Assembly: GCA_002413265.1 (NCBI GenBank)
Contig: DHWR01000169.1
Location: 3,143-13,239, forward strand
Source: Chloroflexi bacterium UBA5177
GTDB taxonomy: Bacteria > Chloroflexota > UBA5177
Direction: 5' to 3'
Length of the DNA stretch: 10,097 nucleotides
The position numbers and the translations under genes were made by a program. This document shows, piece after piece, positions 1-7,299 of this stretch; the stretch's first letter is position 1, and each line of letters begins with the position of its first letter. A model generated the notes under the pieces. It was not told where the DNA came from. It ran no database searches and saw only the letters and a list, made by a program, of their open reading frames with translations.

Positions 1-690
1 CGGCATCGGCGTCGGCGTCGGCGGCGTTGGCTTCGCCTTCACCTTAACCAGGTGGCAAACCTTGACCTTCCGCCGCTTGCCATGAACGCGCCGGTACACG
101 TGCTTGCATCGCTTAACCGTCCGTGTCGGAACGACTATTGTCGGCGTTGCAGTGGGCGCGGCTCTGGTGAGCGTGAACGGGATCGTCGCCATGACCTGAC
201 TGTCCACGACCAGGCTGAAGGTCCAGTGGCCGATCTCCTGATCGTGGTATCCGACAATCAACAAGCCTCCGCAGTCTGTTATCGGCCCGGCCTGTCCGGG
301 ATGGGTCTCCGAGATTCCTTCTGAGTAGAGTTTGCCGCTGGGCGACAACCACTCGTTCGCGACAAAGTGTTGCCCGATAAATTGGGTGAAGACGGCTGTC
401 CAGAAGATCGCGTGCAGGGTGTTAGGAAATGAGGGAGCGGACGGCGCCGGCGCCGGGCAGCTCGCAGGATCGGTCTGGGCAGCTGAAAGGGTAACAGTAC
501 TGAGAACGATCGGATTAATCGGCGAGGACTGATAAGGTTGTAGTCGGCGGACGGGTGGAAGTGCAGGCGCCGTCCGGAGGATGCCCATGCCCGATGCGAC
601 GGCGCCGCCGGAGGGGGCCAAGGGCGCGGCAAAGCCTAGCACCGCGACGAGACCCAGCACAGTCAGAGCACGAGGAATTCTTCCGATCAG
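1..690 (-). CDS. Secreted protein of unknown function with basic Cys tail and Pro/Thr repeat (3' end outside window)
   Basis: An open frame runs from a stop at 706-708 to the left edge without interruption (230 codons). No ATG precedes the signal sequence. I chose CTG at 690-688, which has AGGAAG six bases upstream and gives a textbook signal peptide: R4 and R7, then a hydrophobic core at residues 8-25. The alternative GTG at 660 has no visible ribosome site and removes the basic residues. After a Pro/Ala-rich stretch (40-87, Cys78) comes a probable small beta-rich domain (88-175), with EWLSPSGKLY at 113-122, Cys140 and GHWTFSLVVD at 154-163. Then follow a Thr/Pro linker, a very basic segment with two cysteines (C195, C212) and a PTPPTPTP tail that reaches the edge. 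No catalytic motif was recognised. It is probably exported and associated with the cell surface; function unknown. Confidence 0.7.
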   Translation of the reverse strand, partial: MIGRIPRALTVLGLVAVLGFAAPLAPSGGAVASGMGILRTAPALPPVRRLQPYQSSPINPIVLSTVTLSAAQTDPASCPAPAPSAPSFPNTLHAIFWTAVFTQFIGQHFVANEWLSPSGKLYSEGISETHPGQAGPITDCGGLLIVGYHDQEIGHWTFSLVVDSQVMATIPFTLTRAAPTATPTIVVPTRTVKRCKHVYRRVHGKRRKVKVCHLVKVKAKPTPPTPTPMP

Positions 691-714
691 GCGCTTCTTC
701 CTTTCCTATCTCCT

Positions 715-743
715 ATTACTGTCAAGGCGCCCGTCAGTGTCAC
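715..743 (-). promoter_or_regulatory. Possible promoter of the left-edge secreted protein
   Basis: Reading the minus strand, GTGACA (743-738), a 17-bp spacer and AGTAAT (720-715) match the sigma-70 consensus at five and four of six positions. Transcription would start near 708, leaving a leader of about 18 nt that contains the ribosome site before the CTG start. Matches of this quality also occur by chance. Confidence 0.3.
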
Positions 744-789
744 CGATCGGGGCCTCGACTGTAAACCTACTCTCAAAAAGTCGCAGAAA

Positions 790-814
790 AGGGAGCGGGC
801 GATGCCCGCTCCCT
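790..814 (-). terminator. Intrinsic terminator of the phosphoesterase gene
   Basis: A perfect 10-bp stem, GGGAGCGGGC with GCCCGCTCCC (791-800 and 804-813), encloses a 3-nt loop; an A-T pair at 790/814 extends it. On the minus strand it is followed by TTTTC and, a few bases later, a second T run. It lies 24 bp past the phosphoesterase stop codon and separates that gene from the secreted-protein gene. Confidence 0.8.
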
Positions 815-837
815 CTCACTTCACAAACCGCGGTCGC

Positions 838-2169
838 TCAGGGCTTGGAAATGGTGCCGAAGTAGCACTGTCCTCCGTTGTTGTCGACCTCGGTCCCGCT
901 CTTCGTTTGCGTTATCACTTCGTACGCGTATGTGGCGCCTGGCGAGAGACCGATGTTTCCAACGGTGCCGGGCAGGTCGTTCCCTGTCACCAGCACCGTG
1001 TGCGTGGTGGTGTTAGCACCGAGATCGTTTGTCGCCGTTTCGACCAGGCTGCTGCACGATGGACCGAACAGCACGTATCCCTGTCCAGGGTTCATGCTGG
1101 CGAAGGTGACCGCAAAACCGAGCGTCTGCGAGATGGGAACCGCCGCTCCGGTGGTGGCCGGCGCGATGAGATCGTTCATTGCGTTGACGCTCGGATCGCA
1201 GGTGTTGGCGAGGCACGGCAGACCAAACGCATCCTCCACCGTCCGCAGGAGAGAGTAGTGGTTGTAAGGATGCAGTGAGACGGTGTGCTGCGGGGTGCTG
1301 GTGATCACGATCGCGGGCACCCGGCCGCCACCGTCACCCACAGGGCTGGCACAACAGCCGGTTGAGGACGCGTAACCGCGATTGGGCGTGGTCAGTCCGC
1401 TCGATTCGTTCTCGTCCCAGGTCACGATGATGACGGAATTGGTGGTCCACCCTGAAGACCCGGTGATGGTCGTGACCAGAGATTTGAGGTAGGCATCTCC
1501 CGCCTGGATCAGGGCGTGGTTCAGGGTGAAATTGGGCGGGTAGCCGCACCACGGCATCCCGTAGCTGGCGGCGGCGGGCGGAGAAACGCCGTGCATGTCA
1601 TGGCATTGATCCGGTGCGATAAAAGCGAAGCTGGGCGCGTGGCCCGAGCTCAGGTCCGTTCCCAGGGCATCGATGGGCTTGATGTTCTGCATTCGAGATG
1701 TGCTGCTCGACACGTCGGTGTAAAGCTCGAAGGGATTGTGCTTCTTCACGTACAGCCCTGAACCGGTGGCCGGGAACTGTGCCCCGGTAAACCCAACCGA
1801 AGGAAGCGCCTGCTGATATGTTGCCCAGGTCAGACCTTTCGTCTCCAGCTGGTCGACGATGTTCTGGCCCGGAAACGTCAAGGTTGGATCGTCCTTGTGG
1901 ATGCCGTAGAAGTCGCCTGAAGTCACCGCCAGGTAGTTCGGCTGGCTGGGGTGAGTCACTCCGTAGTAGTTGGCGGCAAAGCCGTAGCTCTGCGCCAGCT
2001 GGTTGATATACGGCGCGTCTGCCGTGTTACCGATCAGGTCCTCGTAGTCGGTGTTCTCCTCCATGATCACGTACACGTGATCGATCGATGGGGCAGCGAC
2101 CGCGCTTACCCTTGCCGAGACTGAGAACGCGAGAGCCAGGAGCACGCACAGTGCGGTACGTAGAGACAC
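838..2169 (-). CDS. Secreted phosphoesterase, acid phosphatase/phospholipase C family (PF04185)
   Basis: This 443-residue exported phosphomonoesterase or phospholipase hydrolyses phosphate esters outside the membrane; the substrate cannot be read from the sequence. A signal peptide spans about residues 1-26. The family's motifs appear in order: MEEN (36-39), HPSQPNY (73-79), HNPF (144-147), APDQCHDMHG (185-194), WDENES (251-256) and YNHYSLLRTVEDAFGLP (302-318). These supply the expected Asn, His, Asp and Glu metal or catalytic ligands. Residues about 350-441 form an extra beta-rich, fibronectin-III-like domain with Cys372 and Cys435, which could pair. The GTG start at 2169 is supported by an AGGAGG-rich ribosome site at 2171-2183. 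The gene is monocistronic by appearance, with a terminator at 790-814. Phosphate scavenging is the likeliest role (inference). Confidence 0.95.
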   Translation of the reverse strand: MSLRTALCVLLALAFSVSARVSAVAAPSIDHVYVIMEENTDYEDLIGNTADAPYINQLAQSYGFAANYYGVTHPSQPNYLAVTSGDFYGIHKDDPTLTFPGQNIVDQLETKGLTWATYQQALPSVGFTGAQFPATGSGLYVKKHNPFELYTDVSSSTSRMQNIKPIDALGTDLSSGHAPSFAFIAPDQCHDMHGVSPPAAASYGMPWCGYPPNFTLNHALIQAGDAYLKSLVTTITGSSGWTTNSVIIVTWDENESSGLTTPNRGYASSTGCCASPVGDGGGRVPAIVITSTPQHTVSLHPYNHYSLLRTVEDAFGLPCLANTCDPSVNAMNDLIAPATTGAAVPISQTLGFAVTFASMNPGQGYVLFGPSCSSLVETATNDLGANTTTHTVLVTGNDLPGTVGNIGLSPGATYAYEVITQTKSGTEVDNNGGQCYFGTISKP

Positions 2170-2223
2170 GCTTTCCTCCTCCTCGATGAACCACAGGCCG
2201 TCCTGACAAACGGCTACAGACTC

Positions 2224-2252
2224 ACTTTCGCGCTTAACTTACGAGGTGTCAA
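2224..2252 (-). promoter_or_regulatory. Possible promoter of the phosphoesterase gene
   Basis: The minus strand shows a perfect TTGACA (2252-2247) and, 17 bp on, GAAAGT (2229-2224), which matches the -10 consensus at only three positions. It lies in the 102-bp gap between the glycosyltransferase stop and the phosphoesterase start. The strong -35 makes it the best candidate there. Confidence 0.35.
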
Positions 2253-2271
2253 GCGTGCAGAGGCAGAAGTT

Positions 2272-3246
2272 TCAGTCCAGTACTTCGCGCACGATGTAGA
2301 GCGGCCGTGCCCGCACTTCGTCATAGATGCGGCCCAGATATTCGCCCAGAACGCCAAGGAAGATCAACTGAATGCCGCCCATCAGGAGCACCAAAATCAG
2401 CGTGGTGGCCTGGCCGACGATGGCGTGGTTGACGATACGGAGGAGTACGGCAACCACGATGCCGAAAAGACTGACTCCAGCCAGCAGGAAGCCCAGGCTG
2501 GTTGCCAGCTGCAACGGGGCATAGCTGAAACCGGTTATCGCATCGAGCGAGAACCGTACCATCTTCACCAACGGGTACTTCGTCTCGCCCGCGTAACGCT
2601 CCTGACGTTCGTAGTGAATCGCCTCTTGCCGAAAGCCGACCCACGCCGAGAGACCGCGCATGAAGCGATGATGCTCTCGCATGGCCACCAGAGCATCCAC
2701 CACCGTTCTATCAAGGAGCCGGAAGTCGCCCGTGTCGCGCGGAATATCGACGGCCGTGATGCGGGTGATCAGGCGGTAGAAAGCGGAGGCGGTGATCAGC
2801 TTGAACCTGGTCTCCCCCGTTCGCTTGACGCGCTGCGCATACACCACCTCCGCACCCTCTTTCCACCGAGCGATCATCTTCGGAATTACCTCCGGAGGGT
2901 CTTGGAGGTCGGAGTCGATGATGACGACGCAGCGCCCTTTGGCATGGTCGAGACCGGCTGAGATGGCGATCTGGTGACCGAAGTTGCGGGAGAACTCGAC
3001 GCATCTCACTCGCGGATCGCGCTCGTGCAACTGACGCATGACCTGGTACGAGCCGTCTCGGCTGCCGTCGTCCACCAGGACGAGCTCAAAAGAGTCCCCA
3101 ACCTCTTCCATGACCTCGACGATTCTCTGATAGAAAACCGGCAGGGTCTCGAACTCGTTGAAGACGGGCGCGACGATCGAAAAGGTAGGAGCTGAGCCGG
3201 CGTGCAGGACGGGTTTCTCCTGCGCGACTTGCGCGGGCGCGTCCAT
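2272..3246 (-). CDS. Polyprenyl-phosphate glycosyltransferase, family 2 (DPM1/GtrB-like)
   Basis: This 324-residue membrane-bound GT2 enzyme transfers a sugar from a nucleotide donor to undecaprenyl (or another polyprenyl) phosphate on the cytoplasmic face. The lipid-linked sugar is then used for glycosylation outside. Visible are the N-terminal GT-A fold start SIVAPVFNE (23-31), VDDGS (58-62), the metal-binding DSD (111-113) followed by LQDPPE, and [11 protein letters not shown] (170-180), where the acceptor site lies in this family. Two hydrophobic helices near the C-terminus (about 247-269 and 281-303) are typical of GtrB/ArnC relatives, as is the total length. The ATG at 3246 has only a weak ribosome site. 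The gene lies 149 bp downstream of the ABC operon and is probably transcribed separately. The sugar cannot be predicted. A GtrA-like flippase is not present in the window. Confidence 0.95.
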   Translation of the reverse strand: MDAPAQVAQEKPVLHAGSAPTFSIVAPVFNEFETLPVFYQRIVEVMEEVGDSFELVLVDDGSRDGSYQVMRQLHERDPRVRCVEFSRNFGHQIAISAGLDHAKGRCVVIIDSDLQDPPEVIPKMIARWKEGAEVVYAQRVKRTGETRFKLITASAFYRLITRITAVDIPRDTGDFRLLDRTVVDALVAMREHHRFMRGLSAWVGFRQEAIHYERQERYAGETKYPLVKMVRFSLDAITGFSYAPLQLATSLGFLLAGVSLFGIVVAVLLRIVNHAIVGQATTLILVLLMGGIQLIFLGVLGEYLGRIYDEVRARPLYIVREVLD

Positions 3247-3355
3247 TAACTACCCGTCAAGGTGTGTTTGGCGTCCATCATCGAACATTATGCACTGGCC
3301 GGGGGCCGGCATGACGCCGCCGCGTACTTGACGCAGCGCGCTGCTGGAACTCGTC

Positions 3356-3375
3356 GGGCCCCTCTGGAGGGGCCT
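3356..3375 (-). terminator. Hairpin after the ABC transporter operon, probable terminator
   Basis: GGCCCCT and AGGGGCC (3357-3363 and 3368-3374) form a 7-bp GC stem around a CTGG tetraloop, with a G-T pair outside. It sits 21 bp past the permease stop codon. There is no T run on the minus strand, so it would be a weak or Rho-assisted terminator, or a 3'-end protector. Confidence 0.45.
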
Positions 3376-3395
3376 CACGTACTGCGGTCGGCTCG

Positions 3396-4214
3396 CTACG
3401 AGGTAACGTCTCGCGCTCTAACGAGAACCAGCGCCAAGGCCACCGGTATGGCGGTATAGAGCGCGAGGGCGAGGATACTCTCCGGAATACCGGGGGTTGC
3501 TCTGCCGCTCCGTGCGAACTGGCGCGACAGTGTCCCCGCCGCGACCTTGAGGGGCAGCGCCCTGGTGTAGACACCCGGGAAGTGCTCGGCAATGTTCTGC
3601 CAGCGGCCCCCTAGGCCGAAGAAAATGCCGCTGATGATCAGGTCTGCGAGCGTCACGCCGATCCCCACTCCGATGCCCACGGCAGCCGACCGAAAGAGCG
3701 TGCCCGCGGCATAGGCGACCGCGAGGTAAAAGAGCAGGACGTACCACGAGCTCAAGAACACTTTCAGCAGATCGACCAGGAAGCTGGGAGTGTAATTGGA
3801 GCCGACGAATATCTTGTTTCCGGTGAGCACAGCGACGGCAAGTGCAGCTAGCGAGCTGAAGATGACGGTGATGATCAGTGACAGCGCCACGAACAGACCC
3901 AGGATGAGGAGGCCGGCGAGGACAAACTGAATTCGGTTCGGCCTTCGACTCAAGACCATCCGAATCGTTCCCCAACCGTATTCGTTGCCGGCCCAGCTGC
4001 CGCCGAGGATCGGCCAGAGAAACGGGGCGACGAACGACGCGAAGATCATGCCGACCATCCACCCGTGTGGCATCAACAGGTCGGCGCGCTGAGTCCTGTC
4101 TGTGGCAGTCCCCCAAAACAGCAGCCCCAGAATGATGAGCATCAGTACGAGCAAGATGCGAGGCATCCAGCGATGTCGAAGCTTGGTCCACTCGGCGGAG
4201 AGCAGCTCTCTCAT
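3396..4214 (-). CDS. ABC-2 type transporter permease subunit
   Basis: This 272-residue integral membrane subunit forms an exporter with the ATPase encoded directly upstream. The pattern is that of ABC-2 permeases paired with BcrA-type ATPases: an amphipathic start with EWTKLRHRW (8-16), then about six membrane helices (roughly 19-36, 51-70, 98-130, 155-174, 179-201 and 245-265). The conserved NEYGWGTIRMVLSRRP segment (77-92) follows helix 2 and is typical of this group. Its ATG lies inside the ATPase stop region (ATGA, 4-nt overlap), which implies translational coupling and a 1:1 complex. Substrates in this class range from peptide antibiotics to lipids; nothing here decides which. The divergent XRE-TPR gene is its likely regulator (inference). 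Confidence 0.93.
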   Translation of the reverse strand: MRELLSAEWTKLRHRWMPRILLVLMLIILGLLFWGTATDRTQRADLLMPHGWMVGMIFASFVAPFLWPILGGSWAGNEYGWGTIRMVLSRRPNRIQFVLAGLLILGLFVALSLIITVIFSSLAALAVAVLTGNKIFVGSNYTPSFLVDLLKVFLSSWYVLLFYLAVAYAAGTLFRSAAVGIGVGIGVTLADLIISGIFFGLGGRWQNIAEHFPGVYTRALPLKVAAGTLSRQFARSGRATPGIPESILALALYTAIPVALALVLVRARDVTS

Positions 4215-5122
4215 GCCTTCGGCGCCTCCGTCACGTCCAGGAAAAACCTCTCGAGGCTTTCTTCCTCCGGCCTGATCTCGGAGGCGAATAACCCCTCGCC
4301 GGCCAGCAGCCGGTTGATGTCTGCCGCCCGATCCGGCGGAGCCGTCAGCAGGAGCAGGTCGCCCTCCCGCGACACATCCTCAATCCAGTCGATGGGTTTG
4401 AGCATCGCCTGGGCCTCTCCCGCACGATCCACCCGAATCGCGATCCGAGAGCGCGCGTTCAGCAGAGACTCGACCTTCCCCTGTACGACGATCTTCCCGT
4501 GGTTGAGGATCAAGATGCGGTCGCAGATCTGCTCGATCTCGTGGAGTACATGGCTCGAGATGAGTACCGTGTGACCTTGGCTCTTCAGACGACGCATGAG
4601 GGAGCGCATCTCCACGATCCCGGCGGGATCGAGCCCATTCGCCGGTTCGTCGAGGATGAGCAGATCCGGCTCGTTCAGCAAAGCGGCTGCCACGGCCAAC
4701 CGCTGCTTCATCCCCAGCGAGTATGTCTTGAAACTCCGTTTGGCCGAGCTGCTCAGGTCGACCAGCTCGAGCACCGCTTCGATCCTCGCCAGCGGAGATC
4801 CGGTTAGACGCGCGACGACGCGCAGATTATCCCGTCCCGAGAGGAAGGGGTAAAAGGTAGGGTTCTCGATGATCGACCCGGTGCGAGCCAGGATCTGCGG
4901 CAGGTAGTGTTCGATGTCCATCCCGAGGATACGCACGCTGCCGCCCGAAGGGCGGACCAACCCCAGCAGCATGCGCATGGTGGTCGTCTTGCCGGCGCCG
5001 TTGGGGCCCAGAAAACCCAGGATCTCGCCAGTTTCGACCTCGAGACTGAGGTGATCGACAGCGACGAGCCGCCCGTAGTTCTTGGTGAGATCCTCCGTGG
5101 AGATCGCCGCCGTTGCTGCCAG
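4211..5122 (-). CDS. ABC transporter ATP-binding protein, BcrA/bacitracin-exporter type
   Basis: The nucleotide-binding subunit of the exporter, 303 residues from the start proposed here. It contains an A-loop Tyr16 (LTKNYGR), Walker A GPNGAGKT (39-46), IIENPTFYP at the Q-loop with Glu in place of Gln (a variation seen in BcrA-like proteins), signature SLGMKQR (135-141), Walker B LLILDEP (154-160) and the switch SSH (189-191). A C-terminal domain of about 80 residues follows. The first in-frame ATG (4978) would delete Walker A. No ATG, GTG or TTG lies between Walker A and the stop at 5159-5161. CTG at 5122 has GGAGGG four bases upstream and a TATACT box about 25 bp ahead, so I take it as the start. 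ATC codons are less likely alternatives. It overlaps the permease by 4 nt. Confidence 0.92.
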   Translation of the reverse strand: MAATAAISTEDLTKNYGRLVAVDHLSLEVETGEILGFLGPNGAGKTTTMRMLLGLVRPSGGSVRILGMDIEHYLPQILARTGSIIENPTFYPFLSGRDNLRVVARLTGSPLARIEAVLELVDLSSSAKRSFKTYSLGMKQRLAVAAALLNEPDLLILDEPANGLDPAGIVEMRSLMRRLKSQGHTVLISSHVLHEIEQICDRILILNHGKIVVQGKVESLLNARSRIAIRVDRAGEAQAMLKPIDWIEDVSREGDLLLLTAPPDRAADINRLLAGEGLFASEIRPEEESLERFFLDVTEAPKA

Positions 5123-5146
5123 ACTGCCCTCCGCCCCGGTCGAACA

Positions 5147-5152
5147 AGTATA
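5147..5152 (-). promoter_or_regulatory. -10 element of the ABC transporter operon
   Basis: TATACT reads on the minus strand at 5152-5147, five of six matches to the consensus. Transcription from about 5140 would give a leader of under 20 nt that includes the GGAGGG ribosome site, in agreement with the CTG start at 5122. No convincing -35 hexamer is visible 16-18 bp upstream, as is common for regulated promoters. Confidence 0.45.
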
Positions 5153-5208
5153 GGGGCGCTAAGAAACGCGGTTACTGCGCGGAACGGCGGCCACGGTATC
5201 GCGGACTA

Positions 5209-5225
5209 CTGGACGAAACGTCCAG
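5209..5225. promoter_or_regulatory. Palindromic operator candidate in the divergent promoter region
   Basis: CTGGACG AAA CGTCCAG is a perfect inverted repeat with 7-bp arms and a 3-bp centre. It overlaps the proposed -35 of the XRE-TPR gene and lies upstream of the ABC promoter. This is the usual size and position of an XRE dimer site. Binding by the neighbouring regulator is an inference. Confidence 0.5.
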
Positions 5226-5238
5226 CTCAACATATACT
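5210..5238 (+). promoter_or_regulatory. Promoter of the XRE-TPR regulator gene
   Basis: TGGACG (5210-5215), a 17-bp spacer and TATACT (5233-5238) match the sigma-70 elements at four and five of six positions. Transcription would start near 5245, about 38 nt ahead of the GTG start codon. Palindromes cover both the -35 and the -10 ends. Confidence 0.5.
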
Positions 5239-5276
5239 GACCTTAACTAGTTCAGGGATCATACGGAAGGTCAGTA
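5235..5276. promoter_or_regulatory. Long inverted repeat spanning the XRE-TPR start site and leader
   Basis: TACTGACCTT (5235-5244) and its exact complement AAGGTCAGTA (5267-5276) are separated by 22 bp, giving arm centres 32 bp apart, about three helical turns. A smaller palindrome, AACTAGTT (5245-5252), lies between them. The left arm overlaps the -10 box. The right arm overlaps GGAAGG (5265-5270), the likely ribosome site. It could bind a regulator oligomer on one face of the DNA. If transcription begins further upstream it could instead fold as an RNA stem hiding the ribosome site. Confidence 0.5.
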
Positions 5277-5282
5277 AGCATC

Positions 5283-6602
5283 GTGGTTAGAGAAGCCACA
5301 GCTCGTCGACACATCGAGGCAACCAGCGCTCTTGCAAACGATCTTGGGCAACGTTTGCGTGCTGCACGTCAAGAACAAGGCATGACCCTGGCCGCGCTGG
5401 CCGGGGACGACTTCTCTCGCTCGTACCTCAGCTTGATCGAGCTTGGCCGCAGCCGCCCTTCGTTGTCGGCCCTATCAATTCTTGCGAGCCGTCTCGACCT
5501 TCCGATTAGCTACTTCCTCGACGGCTCTCAAGGAGCTCAGGAGCTGGTGCGCGAGCTGGCGCTGGATCAGGCAGAGGTTGCCATCAGGCAGCACCAAGCA
5601 GGCGAAGCGCTCCGGATCCTGGCGTCGATAGACGACCCCGCTCACGCCGGTCCCCGACTACTGTACCTACGCGGCTGGGCACTGACCACCAACGGTCAGC
5701 GTCGGGAGGCGCTGCCCGTACTGCACGAGGGGCTGCAGAGTCTCGCGAAACGTGACGACGTGCACCTCCGCATCCACATTCACTATCAGCTCTCCCGCGC
5801 GCTGTACGAGCTGTCTAACGTTGATGAAGCGATCTTCCATATCCGCAAAGCCCTGAATCTGGCGATTGAAACCGAGCAGGACGACGCCCTGGTCGGCATG
5901 ATTACCGTCTCGCTAGGCCACCACCTCTTTGTTCAAGGCCGGTTTGACGATGCTCTGGCTCACTACGACCGGGCGCGCGAGCTCTTCGGCCGCGTCAATG
6001 ATCTGGATAGCCTGGCCGCCGTTTACGCCGGTCTGAGCCGTGTCTATCAGCACAAGGACGATCTGCAGCAAGCAGTGCGGTACTCTCGCATGAGCGTGGC
6101 GATGTATGACGCTCACCACAACCAGGAAAACGCGGCGCACGAGCTCAACAACGTCGCCGCGCGCTTGGCTGACCTGGGCAAACTCGACGAAGCTCTGGGG
6201 TTCGCCGAGGAGGCGGTAGAGCGGTCGCTGGCCGCCGCTTCGACGGACGAGGAAGCGTTGGCGCGTACCACGCTGGCCGCCATCATATTAGAGCGCGGCG
6301 ACCGGGCAGGCGCGAAGGCCGAGGCCGAGAGGGCACTGGCCGTGATCGGCACCGAATCTCCTCTGGCGCAGGCGGATGCATGGGTCGTACTGGCCAAGCT
6401 GGCCGATCAAGAAGGCGATTATGAGGTGAGCGATACCCTCTTCCAGCAGGCCCTTGAAATGCTCCAGGAACACGGGCATGCAGCTCGATTTAGGGACATT
6501 TCGCTGGTGTATAGCTTGACCTTACAGAAGCGCGGGAACACCGAGCTGGCTCTTATGTACGCCTTGGCTGCCGCCAACGAACGCCCCGCGAACCGGCGCT
6601 GA
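5283..6602 (+). CDS. XRE-family transcriptional regulator with TPR sensor domain
   Basis: This 439-residue cytoplasmic regulator has a lambda-repressor-type helix-turn-helix at about residues 20-80 (LGQRLRAARQEQGMTLAALA, then SRSYLSLIELGRSRPS). A long superhelix of roughly eight to nine TPR hairpins fills about 93-433. The clearest are at 126-157, 205-236 (GRFDDALAHYDRARELF), 245-277, 285-316 and 366-397. The layout is that of RRNPP regulators (Rgg, PlcR, Rap relatives) and of the many XRE-TPR proteins whose ligand is unknown. In the studied members the TPR groove binds a small peptide. The GTG start at 5283 is the only codon that keeps the whole helix-turn-helix; the ribosome site GGAAGG is rather far, at 12 nt. 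Divergent placement from an ABC exporter suggests it controls that operon and itself. It lies 760 bp upstream of an exported-peptide gene. Confidence 0.93.
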   Translation: MVREATARRHIEATSALANDLGQRLRAARQEQGMTLAALAGDDFSRSYLSLIELGRSRPSLSALSILASRLDLPISYFLDGSQGAQELVRELALDQAEVAIRQHQAGEALRILASIDDPAHAGPRLLYLRGWALTTNGQRREALPVLHEGLQSLAKRDDVHLRIHIHYQLSRALYELSNVDEAIFHIRKALNLAIETEQDDALVGMITVSLGHHLFVQGRFDDALAHYDRARELFGRVNDLDSLAAVYAGLSRVYQHKDDLQQAVRYSRMSVAMYDAHHNQENAAHELNNVAARLADLGKLDEALGFAEEAVERSLAAASTDEEALARTTLAAIILERGDRAGAKAEAERALAVIGTESPLAQADAWVVLAKLADQEGDYEVSDTLFQQALEMLQEHGHAARFRDISLVYSLTLQKRGNTELALMYALAAANERPANRR

Positions 6603-6670
6603 CAAGAGCCTGCCCTTCGTGTAGGCTGCGTCACCACTAGGTCCTGTCTTCAATCCTGAGGCGCCTGGCG

Positions 6671-7021
6671 TTAGGAAGTCGCGAGAATCTCCAGCACCGA
6701 CACCGCGTTGCCGTCGGGATCGGTGATCACGGATTTGCGGCCGGCCCCCGGGATCTCCTCGATCGCCCCGGTCGTGATCCCACGCTCGGCGATCTTCGCC
6801 AGGGTGGCGTCGAGGTCGTCCACGACGAGTGCCATGACGCTGTGCCCGGCGCGGTCAGGGTCGGCTAGGAGGTAGATCGAGGCCGTGTCTGCAACTTGCC
6901 AGACGGCTTCGGTCTCGTTGGGTAAGAAGGTAGGTGGTCTCCCCAGGAGCACTTCGTACCAGGCGGCCGCCTGGTCGCGATTCACCACCGCCATGCACGC
7001 AAAGACGTAGGTGATACCCAT
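6671..7021 (-). CDS. VOC-superfamily (glyoxalase/bleomycin-resistance fold) protein
   Basis: A 116-residue single-domain protein with the paired beta-alpha-beta-beta-beta modules of the vicinal oxygen chelate fold. The first module is about residues 5-55 (ACMAVVNRDQAAAWYEVLLG, where the helix carries the usual AWYEVLLGR). The second is about 60-113, with VDDLDATLAKIAERG and DPDGNAVSVLEI, the standard closing motif. Possible metal ligands His60 and Glu111 are present, but the usual ligand on the first strand is not obvious, so catalysis is uncertain. Such small members include thiol transferases, dioxygenase-like enzymes and antibiotic-binding proteins. The ATG at 7021 is preceded by GAGGG. 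It is convergent with the XRE-TPR gene, 68 bp away, without a visible strong terminator between them, and has no operon partner. Confidence 0.88.
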   Translation of the reverse strand: MGITYVFACMAVVNRDQAAAWYEVLLGRPPTFLPNETEAVWQVADTASIYLLADPDRAGHSVMALVVDDLDATLAKIAERGITTGAIEEIPGAGRKSVITDPDGNAVSVLEILATS

Positions 7022-7299
7022 CCATCCCTCGTACCACCTATCGGCAGCTCATCGAGCTCTCCCAGTATCCCACCATGTATCTCTTGGGCCGACAGGTCGC
7101 GACGTCTCTGGAACCAGAACCTTAGGGGCTCACAGTTCGCGCAGCGGCTGACCCCCGGCGTGTTTAGTATGAATTGACGCGACGCCGAATTCTCACCCTA
7201 GGCCGCGTCTCCGCGTCTCCTGAAACCGGCGTGTCAGGCGCGCTCTGTCGCCAAATTCTTGCACGAACGGGGAAGAGAGTCTAGCTTCGCGCTTCTTGT
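7022..7299. other. Non-coding stretch upstream of the exported-peptide gene
   Basis: No ORF with a ribosome site and no RNA gene was recognised here. The stretch holds the leader of the VOC gene at its left end, a nine-base direct repeat CCGGCGTGT (7155-7163 and 7226-7234, 71 bp apart) and a tandem eight-base repeat (CGCGTCTC twice, 7204-7219). These may be regulatory or chance. Confidence 0.5.

Noticed and set aside
1..40. GGCGTC-like simple repeat at the left edge
   Set aside because: It encodes the Pro/Thr tail of the secreted protein on the minus strand and is not an independent repeat array.
279..632. 117-codon minus-strand frame near the left end
   Set aside because: It is Arg/Pro/Ser-rich shadow coding. 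The neighbouring frame gives a signal peptide and a sensible protein that continues to the edge.
3418..4191. 257-codon open frame on the minus strand inside the permease gene
   Set aside because: It is rich in Arg, His and Ser with no recognisable motif, and is a +1 shadow of the clearly hydrophobic permease frame.
4827..5147. 106-codon minus-strand frame with an ATG start at the 5' end of the ATPase gene
   Set aside because: It is a shadow frame. The Walker A region is only correct in the other frame, which continues to the CTG at 5122.
7075..7125. 16-codon plus-strand frame (ATG 7075)
   Set aside because: It has no ribosome site, no signal-like composition and no promoter.
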